Positions 1 through 4,434 of a DNA stretch of 7,192 bases are shown here, one piece after another. The DNA lies in NCBI GenBank assembly GCA_002327945.1, contig DCVY01000080.1:1-7192 (forward strand), written 5' to 3'. The notes under the pieces are model-generated. The model worked only from the letters and a program-made list of their open reading frames with translations, had not been told where the DNA came from and did no database searches. How positions within the stretch are numbered: the first letter of the stretch is position 1; each line of letters opens with the position of its first letter. A program made the translations under genes and the position numbers. The DNA is from Acidovorax delafieldii (GTDB lineage Bacteria > Pseudomonadota > Gammaproteobacteria > Burkholderiales > Burkholderiaceae_C).

Positions 1-105
1 CACGGGGTCGATTCCGCCGCGGACATTCCGCAGTACCGCATGGGCCACTACATCCCGTCGATCGCTGGCGCCTGGTGCGTAACGCAGAAGACGGCGGGGC
101 ACTAG
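1..105 (+). CDS. C-terminal end of an unidentified protein (5' end outside window)
   Basis: Frame 1 is open from the left edge to a TAG stop at 103-105, giving 34 residues that include DIPQYRMGHYIPSIAGAW and end in KTAGH. Thirty of the 34 codons end in G or C, as expected for a real gene in this GC-rich DNA. Frame 2 stops early (TAA at 80-82); frame 3 stays open but its translation is arginine-rich and less protein-like. I do not recognise the family from this tail, so no function is offered. The stop codon lies inside the CTAG tetranucleotide that borders the inverted-repeat element starting at 102, so the gene ends exactly where the element begins. Confidence 0.5.
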   Translation, partial: HGVDSAADIPQYRMGHYIPSIAGAWCVTQKTAGH

Positions 106-259
106 CAGCCTGTCGGACTTGAGCCGACAACACGCGCTACAGGGCAAAAGTCCATGTACTCACGACATTTGCAAAACAACTTTTGCCTTGTGGCACGCCA
201 AATTCGCTCAAATTTTGAGCAAATGCTTCTCGCGGGATGAAAGTCCGACAGGCTGCTAG
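102..259. mobile_element. MITE-like non-coding element with perfect 19-bp terminal inverted repeats
   Basis: Positions 102-120 read ctagcagcctgtcggactt and 241-259 are the exact reverse complement. CTAG is its own reverse complement, so the outer 4 bp at each end may be a target-site duplication. That would leave a 150-bp core (106-255) with 15-bp inverted ends. The interior is more AT-rich than its surroundings and holds two further dyads: ggcaaaagt (143-151) with acttttgcc (179-187), and a 15-nt palindrome, gctcaaattttgagc (206-220). No credible protein fits inside. Size, perfect ends and lack of coding capacity suggest a small non-autonomous element mobilised in trans by a related full-length insertion sequence. 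A YTAR-type target such as CTAG is known for IS5 relatives, but I cannot assign the family from the ends. I have a recollection of similar ends being common in Comamonadaceae, unverified here. Confidence 0.75.
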
Positions 260-260
260 G

Positions 261-289
261 TTGAATCGCTGCCTGACAACTCCTACATT
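261..289 (+). promoter_or_regulatory. Weak candidate sigma-70 promoter for the dioxygenase-esterase pair
   Basis: TTGAAT (261-266) and TACATT (284-289) each match four of six consensus positions and are separated by 17 bp. They lie just downstream of the inverted-repeat element and 24 bp upstream of the dioxygenase ATG. An overlapping alternative is CTGACA (273-278) with TATTCA (295-300). Neither is strong, and in GC-rich DNA such matches occur by chance. Confidence 0.22.
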
Positions 290-313
290 CTGTGTATTCA
301 CTGTAAGTCTGCC

Positions 314-1162
314 ATGTCCACTTCTGCCCCTGTCGCTGGCCTCGTCCCCAGCACCGCCCCCATCACCGCACCTGTACCGGTGCTTTATGTGTCGCACGGC
401 GCGCCCTTGTTTGCGGTGGACGCGGGCGAAACCGGCCCCGCGCTCACCCGCTGGGGCCAGTACCTGCGTGCGCAGTTTCCGGCGCTGCGTGGGGTGGTTG
501 TCATGTCGCCGCACTGGATGGCCCGCACCCCGCAGGTCATGACCGGCCCGCACCCCGCCACCTGGCACGACTTTGGCGGTTTTCCGCCCGCGCTGTACCA
601 GTTGCAATACCCCGCGCCGGGCGCGCCCGCGCTGGCGCAGGAGGTGCTGACCATGCTGCAGGCTGCGGGCCTGGCCGCCCAGGGTGATGCGCAGCGCCCG
701 TTTGACCACGGCGCCTGGGTGCCGCTGATGCACCTGTTCCCAGAGGCCGACCTGTCCGTGGTGCAGGTGGCGTTGCCCATGGGCGCCGGCCCTGCCGAGG
801 TCTTTGCGATGGGCGCCGCACTGCGCGGCCTGCGCAGCCAGGGCGTGCTGGTGATGGGCTCGGGCAGCATGACGCACAACCTGGCCGAGTTTTTTGGCGG
901 CGCGCGTGAGCCGGCTCCCTATGTGCTTGAATTCAGCCGCTGGATCGAATCGGCCCTGCAGCGCGGCGACCTCAACGCCTTGCTGAACTACCGTAGCCTG
1001 GCGCCCCACGCCGAGCGCGCCCACCCTACTGAGGACCATTTTTTGCCGCTGTTCTTTGCGCTGGGCGCTGCCGGGGATGATTTGCACGCAAACTATCTGA
1101 GCCGCGAGGTGGTGTACAGCATGCTCGCGATGGATGCCTTTGCACTGCAGCCAGCGGCATGA
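314..1162 (+). CDS. Class III extradiol ring-cleavage dioxygenase, YgiD/LigB (DODA) family
   Basis: A 282-residue protein, close to the usual 260-280 for YgiD-type 4,5-DOPA-extradiol dioxygenases (LigB superfamily). These cytoplasmic metal enzymes open catechol-type rings with O2; the true substrate here cannot be read from sequence. Family landmarks are in order: SHGAP with His28, SPHW with His67, the WHDFGGFP block at 84-91, FDHGAWVPL with His132, MGSGSMTHNL with His188, and HPTEDHFLPL with His237 and His242. The His28, His67, His188 and His237/242 positions correspond to the metal-site and active-site histidines of the family, so the enzyme looks intact. The first 20 residues are Pro/Ala-rich and probably unstructured; there is no convincing signal peptide. 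ATG 314 has only a poor ribosome site (GTAAG at 303-307). The esterase gene follows 51 bases later on the same strand, suggesting one transcript. Confidence 0.9.
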   Translation: MSTSAPVAGLVPSTAPITAPVPVLYVSHGAPLFAVDAGETGPALTRWGQYLRAQFPALRGVVVMSPHWMARTPQVMTGPHPATWHDFGGFPPALYQLQYPAPGAPALAQEVLTMLQAAGLAAQGDAQRPFDHGAWVPLMHLFPEADLSVVQVALPMGAGPAEVFAMGAALRGLRSQGVLVMGSGSMTHNLAEFFGGAREPAPYVLEFSRWIESALQRGDLNALLNYRSLAPHAERAHPTEDHFLPLFFALGAAGDDLHANYLSREVVYSMLAMDAFALQPAA

Positions 1163-1213
1163 CCTTGCCAGTGTGCTCAATTTATCAACCAGAACCGCCT
1201 CTGGCGTTTGACC

Positions 1214-1888
1214 ATGCTTGATTTGCCACTCACTTTTTTGCAGCGCCCTGCCGCTGCGGGAACCCCCCGGCCTTGGCTGCTGGTGCTGATGCATGGTGTG
1301 GGCAGCAACGAGCAGGATTTGTTCAGTCTGTCCGCACAGATTCCTGACCGTTTTCATGTGCTGAGCCTGCGCGCCCCCCACCGCATGGGGCCGGGTTCGC
1401 ATGCGTGGTTTGATTTTTCGATCGAGCCGGGCAGCGGTGCGCGCAGCATCAATGAAGCGCAAGAGGCGCACAGCCGTGCCGTGGTGGCGCAGACCATCGA
1501 GGCAGCATCGGCGCAGCTGGGCATCCCGCCCGAGCGCGTGGTGGTGGGGGGCTTCAGCCAGGGCGGCATCATGGCCCTGTCGCTGCTGCTGACGCGGCCC
1601 GAATTGCTGCATGCCGCCGTGGTCTGGCACAGCCGCCTGCTGGCGCAGGTGGTGCCGCAGCAAGCCCCGCACGAAGCCTTGCTCGGCAAGAAGCTGTGGC
1701 TGAGCCACGGCACACACGACAACGTGATCCCGCTGGCCAATGCGCAGGCCATCGCGCACCACATGGCAACACTGCCGGTGTCGGTGAGCTACCACGAGTT
1801 TCCGTCCGCGCACGAGATCCGTCCGTCCGAACTGGCCGCAACGGTGGCGTGGCTGGAGTCGCTCTCGACCATCCCCACGCCCTATTGA
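1214..1888 (+). CDS. Alpha/beta-hydrolase carboxylesterase (phospholipase/carboxylesterase family)
   Basis: A 224-residue protein, the usual size for Abhydrolase_2-type carboxylesterases, which are soluble serine hydrolases acting on short-chain esters or thioesters; the natural substrate is unknown. The N-terminal strand LLVLMHGVG (22-30) carries the HG oxyanion-hole motif. The nucleophile elbow GFSQGG (113-118) contains Ser115. Asp169 lies in GTHDNVIP and His200 in SAHEI, completing a Ser-Asp-His triad with family spacing. I chose ATG 1214. TTG 1208 is the only other in-frame start before the upstream stop and would add two residues; neither has a clear Shine-Dalgarno sequence. The gene lies 51 bases after the dioxygenase, in the same reading frame. 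The intervening bases contain no further in-frame stop, so a single TGA separates the two proteins. Co-transcription with the dioxygenase is likely; a shared pathway is only inference. Confidence 0.88.
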   Translation: MLDLPLTFLQRPAAAGTPRPWLLVLMHGVGSNEQDLFSLSAQIPDRFHVLSLRAPHRMGPGSHAWFDFSIEPGSGARSINEAQEAHSRAVVAQTIEAASAQLGIPPERVVVGGFSQGGIMALSLLLTRPELLHAAVVWHSRLLAQVVPQQAPHEALLGKKLWLSHGTHDNVIPLANAQAIAHHMATLPVSVSYHEFPSAHEIRPSELAATVAWLESLSTIPTPY

Positions 1889-1907
1889 AGCATCTCGAAT
1901 GCTGCTT

Positions 1908-1953
1908 AATTTGTAGCTGTTTGTGATGGATGGTAAAGCGCCAGAGCGATATT
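1908..1953 (+). repeat. Dispersed intergenic repeat, copy A (TAGCTG-N16-AAGCG core)
   Basis: The core tagctg (1914-1919), a 16-nt spacer and aagcgccagag (1936-1946) match copy B near 4378-4410 in spacing and flanking words. The spacer itself has diverged, and copy A has lost the stem present in B. I remember this pattern as a frequent intergenic repeat in Comamonadaceae. A short imperfect hairpin (agcat 1889-1893 with atgct 1899-1903) lies between the esterase stop and the repeat but lacks a T tract, so I do not call a terminator. I see no gene in 1889-2118. Confidence 0.55.
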
Positions 1954-2118
1954 CCACCTGATTGACGACGTCGCTCAGATCTTTCGTCCTATTTGCCTCA
2001 ATGTACCCGCGCCAACTCGGCGTAAAGGTAGATTTGGCACGGCTTTGGTCCCGACATGAGGAAGACACCCGATGGGTGAACGCAAATGAGCGATGGGCCA
2101 GGCGAAGGGCGGTTGCGG

Positions 2119-2158
2119 CTGCCTGCCGGGCGGCGGCCTGCCAGAAGGCGGCAGGCAG
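2119..2158 (+). promoter_or_regulatory. Hairpin covering the ribosome-binding region of the transposase remnant
   Basis: ctgcctgccg (2119-2128) and cggcaggcag (2149-2158) are perfect 10-bp reverse complements around a 20-nt loop. The right arm contains the purine-rich stretch GGCAGG immediately before ATG 2160. If transcribed from outside, this RNA would sequester the transposase start. Several insertion sequences use such structures to prevent expression from readthrough transcription. The pairing is seen directly; the role is inference, and it no longer matters if the downstream frame is dead. Confidence 0.4.
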
Positions 2159-2159
2159 G

Positions 2160-2540
2160 ATGACCGAGGCGGCGGATGAAGCCATGCGGGTGCAGACACC
2201 CGGGGCGTGTTCTCGGTGCGCTGGGGCGATCGGGGCAGCGCCACAGCGCTGGGCCAACTGGCCTTCTTGGCTGAATACCTGCAAGCCACGGGCCTTGTTC
2301 GAGGCGCGGCTCAAGAGCTGTCCGTTGAGCTACACCAGTCCGAACGCACCCGCCGTGGTGGACGTATTGGGCACCTGGATGCTGCCGATTCCGGACGGAC
2401 ATTGCCGTTGCGCCCACGTGGGCGCACTGCGCGGCGATGGCGTTGCCCCGGACATCCTGGGAACGCAGAAGATCATGGACGACGGCAGCCTGCGCCGGGC
2501 CCTCCATCCACACCGGCTGGATCGGCAAGCCTGCGGCTGA
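2160..2540 (+). pseudogene. Truncated, frameshifted DDE transposase remnant (IS4/IS1380-like)
   Basis: Reading across frames restores what I recall as the N-terminal region of a Comamonadaceae transposase. It starts MTEAADEAMRVQTPG at ATG 2160. It continues one frame over as VFSVRWGDRGSATALGQLAF and returns to the first frame for FEARLKSCPLSYTSPNAP, VVDVLGTWMLPIPDG, ALRGDGVAPDILG and SLRRAL. One base appears lost in the G run at 2202-2205, and one T appears gained at about 2295-2296. Recognisable similarity ends near 2504, and the frame then stops at TGA 2538-2540. In this family the catalytic DDE residues lie further downstream, so the remnant has none and cannot be active. No terminal repeat or right end was found, so the element has decayed or been deleted. 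Family name is from memory and tentative; identity as a transposase fragment is more secure. Confidence 0.6.
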
Positions 2541-2788
2541 ACGCCTTGGAGACGGGGTCACTGAGGAAAATAGGATTACCTCGGCGCATCTGAAAAAGAC
2601 ACTGCTCTCGCATGAAAACATGACGCTTTAGGCCATCGTGCACGACAGTGTGGAAAACGCCCGTACGATGCAAGCCATGGCCCATGGGTCCATGGCAGGA
2701 GTGGCGGGTTTTCGGGCAGGCCATCGCCGCCAGATCACCGCCCTGTCCGGCAACAGGCCCCGCACAGATCAACCCCACAGGAGAAAAC
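2541..2788. other. Intergenic stretch upstream of the DksA-like gene, no gene identified
   Basis: The stretch 2505-2788 has short open frames on both strands but none with a recognisable product or a good start. It contains three overlapping or adjacent CCATGG hexamers at 2675-2680, 2682-2687 and 2690-2695. The outer gccatgg (2674-2680) and ccatggc (2690-2696) can pair as a 7-bp stem. A smaller dyad is cctgt (2742-2746) with acagg (2753-2757). The promoter of the DksA-like gene should lie here, but I could not pick one: TTGGAG 2546 with TAGGAT 2571 has a 19-bp spacer, which is too long to be convincing. In-frame upstream extension of the DksA-like gene to GTG 2648 is possible but unlikely. 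Confidence 0.45.
2779..2783 (+). promoter_or_regulatory. Shine-Dalgarno site fixing the DksA-like start
   Basis: AGGAG lies five bases before ATG 2789, the best ribosome site in the window. It favours this start over the in-frame GTG at 2648. Confidence 0.75.
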
Positions 2789-3160
2789 ATGAATGAAACA
2801 CTGACCACCGCCCAACGCGAAGAACTCAAGGCCCTGCTGCTGGCGGCGCGCCGCGACCTGCAGACACAGATGCAGCAAAACCGCGAAAACCTCGCCCCCC
2901 CTGCCGCCGACCAGGACGGCACCGCGCAGGGCAATGTGGGACGCGAGGTGGATCAGGCGCTCACCAACATCGACACGGCCGACCTGGCACGCATCGACCA
3001 CGCGCTGGAGGCCCTGGAAGACGGCAGCTACGGCCTGTGCGCCGAATGCGGCTGCAATATTCCGTTTGAACGCCTGAAGATCGAACCGCAGACGCAGCAC
3101 TGCGTGGCCTGCAAGTCGCGCTGGGAACAAAGCAAGGGCCACGCCAGGGTGCCTTCTTGA
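2789..3160 (+). CDS. DksA/TraR-family C4 zinc-finger protein (short DksA-like paralogue)
   Basis: A 123-residue soluble protein. The C-terminal zinc finger is Cys84-x2-Cys87 ... Cys105-x2-Cys108 with IPFERLKIEP between, the characteristic DksA/TraR C4 finger. Residues 5-35 and about 53-78 are charged and helix-prone, consistent with the antiparallel coiled coil that enters the RNA polymerase secondary channel. DksA works with ppGpp to reset rRNA and amino-acid promoters. The protein is shorter than the 151 residues of E. coli DksA, and its loop between helices reads APPAADQDGTAQ rather than the DxxDxA tip needed for DksA activity. I therefore call it a DksA-like paralogue, not dksA, with unknown targets. 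The start is set by AGGAG at 2779-2783. hemH follows 86 bases downstream on the same strand; no good terminator lies between. Confidence 0.88.
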   Translation: MNETLTTAQREELKALLLAARRDLQTQMQQNRENLAPPAADQDGTAQGNVGREVDQALTNIDTADLARIDHALEALEDGSYGLCAECGCNIPFERLKIEPQTQHCVACKSRWEQSKGHARVPS

Positions 3161-3246
3161 ACCGACTGCACTGGGTGTAGCAAGCCGCGCTCACGGCATA
3201 AAGGCCCATGCCGGCGCACCGGCCCTGCCTTGCATCAAAATGCGGT

Positions 3247-4356
3247 ATGCCTTTTCAAACCGAACTGCCTTATACCCACGGCCAGGCTGAGCGCACCGCC
3301 GTGCTGCTGTGCAACCTGGGAACGCCTGACGAACCCACAGCCCGCGCCGTGCGCCGGTATCTTGCCGATTTTCTGGGTGACCACCGGGTGGTCGAGATTC
3401 CCAGGCTATTTTGGTGGCCCATCCTGCACGGCATCATTTTGCGCACCCGGCCTGCCAAATCCGCTGCCAAATACGCCAGCGTCTGGACCCCCGAGGGCTC
3501 GCCCCTGGCGGTGTGGACCGCCAAACAGGCCACGCTGCTGCGCGGCTGGCTGGGCCAGGCCGGGCACAACGTGCTGGTGCGCCATGCCATGCGCTACGGC
3601 AACCCCGCCATCGCCAGCCAGCTCGACGCCCTCAAGGCCGAGGGTGCCACCCGCATCCTGATCCTGCCGTTGTACCCGCAATACTCGGGTACCACCACGG
3701 CCAGCGTGCTGGACGCTGTGTACAGCTGGGCCGCCCACACGCGCAACGTGCCTGAACTGCGCTTTGTCAACCGCTACCACGACCATCCCGACTACATCGA
3801 CGCCCTGGCCCGCACCATTGAAACCCACTGGAAGCGCCACGGCCAGCCCGACAAGCTGGTGATGAGCTTTCATGGCGTGCCCGAGCGCACGCTGCACCTG
3901 GGCGACCCCTACCACTGCGAAAGCCTCAAGACAGGCCGCCTGCTGGCCGAGCGCCTGGGCCTGCGCAAGGATCACTACCAGATCACCTTCCAGTCGCGCT
4001 TTGGCAAGGCCAAGTGGCTGGAGCCCTACACCCTGCCCACTATCGAGGCACTGGGCCGCGCAGGCACGCGGCGTGTGGACGTTGTGTGCCCCGGCTTCAC
4101 CAGCGACTGCCTGGAGACGCTGGAAGAGATCAATATGGAAGTGCGCGAAGCCTTTTTGCACAACGGCGGCAAAGAATTTCACTACATCCCCTGCCTGAAC
4201 GACAGCCCAGCCTGGATCACCGCGCTGAGCCAGGTGGCCCAGCAGCACCTGGCCGGCTGGCCCACCACGGCGCCCGAGGCTGCCGCGCTGGCCGATGCAC
4301 GCGCCCAGGCGCTGGCGGGTGGAGCGCCTGCGGGGATATGCCCCATGGTCAAGTAA
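3247..4356 (+). CDS. hemH: Ferrochelatase (protoheme ferro-lyase)
   Basis: Inserts Fe2+ into protoporphyrin IX to make protoheme, the last step of heme synthesis; in bacteria it is cytoplasmic or loosely membrane-attached. The 369 residues match the usual proteobacterial length. Markers include AVLLCNLGTPDEPT (18-31), YLADFLGDHRVVEIP (38-52), PLYPQYSGTT (141-150), SFHGVPERT (207-215) with catalytic His209, FQSRFGKAKWLEPYT (248-262) and CPGFTSDCLETLEEI (281-295) with the acidic Glu290. All motifs are intact. I chose ATG 3247, which gives the MPFQTELPYTHG beginning typical of Burkholderiales enzymes as I remember them. ATG 3208 is in frame and would add 13 poorly conserved-looking residues. No clear ribosome site precedes either start. 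The last 30 residues are an Ala-rich tail, probably variable. Confidence 0.96.
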   Translation: MPFQTELPYTHGQAERTAVLLCNLGTPDEPTARAVRRYLADFLGDHRVVEIPRLFWWPILHGIILRTRPAKSAAKYASVWTPEGSPLAVWTAKQATLLRGWLGQAGHNVLVRHAMRYGNPAIASQLDALKAEGATRILILPLYPQYSGTTTASVLDAVYSWAAHTRNVPELRFVNRYHDHPDYIDALARTIETHWKRHGQPDKLVMSFHGVPERTLHLGDPYHCESLKTGRLLAERLGLRKDHYQITFQSRFGKAKWLEPYTLPTIEALGRAGTRRVDVVCPGFTSDCLETLEEINMEVREAFLHNGGKEFHYIPCLNDSPAWITALSQVAQQHLAGWPTTAPEAAALADARAQALAGGAPAGICPMVK

Positions 4357-4365
4357 CGACTGATA

Positions 4366-4416
4366 CTATTATTTTTATAGCTGCTACCGCTTTTCAGATA
4401 AGCGGCAGAGGAATCT
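4366..4416 (+). repeat. Dispersed intergenic repeat, copy B (TAGCTG-N16-AAGCG core)
   Basis: tagctg (4378-4383), a 16-nt spacer, then aagcggcagag (4400-4410), preceded by an AT-rich run at 4366-4377. Copy A at 1908-1953 has the same order and spacing. In copy B ccgctt (4387-4392) pairs perfectly with aagcgg (4400-4405) around a 7-nt loop. The repeat fills most of the 78-base gap between hemH and the protease, and its end supplies a GAGGAA word at 4408-4413. Confidence 0.6.
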
Positions 4417-4434
4417 TTGACACCGCTATCGCCC

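Noticed and set aside
1954..2060. Protein-like minus-strand readings (MSGPKPCQIYLYAELARV, and IEANRTKDLSDVVNQVEY one frame over)
   Set aside because: The two pieces lie in different frames, one ends at a stop within 20 residues and the other runs into repeat copy A; I recognise no family. They could be a decayed gene start, but I cannot support it.
137..2314. A 725-codon open frame on the minus strand spanning the element, both enzyme genes and part of the transposase region
   Set aside because: It is antisense to two genes with complete catalytic motifs, crosses a mobile element, and reads as a low-complexity His/Gln/Arg/Ala mixture typical of antisense frames in GC-rich DNA.
1962..2540. 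A single 192-codon plus-strand gene across the transposase region
   Set aside because: The first 66 codons look unrelated to the transposase and the middle is in the wrong frame; it is better explained as a frameshifted remnant starting at 2160.
2473..2631. Minus-strand reading including MREQCLFQMRRGNPIFLSDP as a possible gene remnant
   Set aside because: No recognised family, no ribosome site, and it overlaps the transposase tail; evidence is too thin.
3210..3223. Hairpin gccgg/ccggc between the DksA-like gene and hemH as a terminator
   Set aside because: Only 5 bp and not followed by a T tract; common by chance at this GC content.
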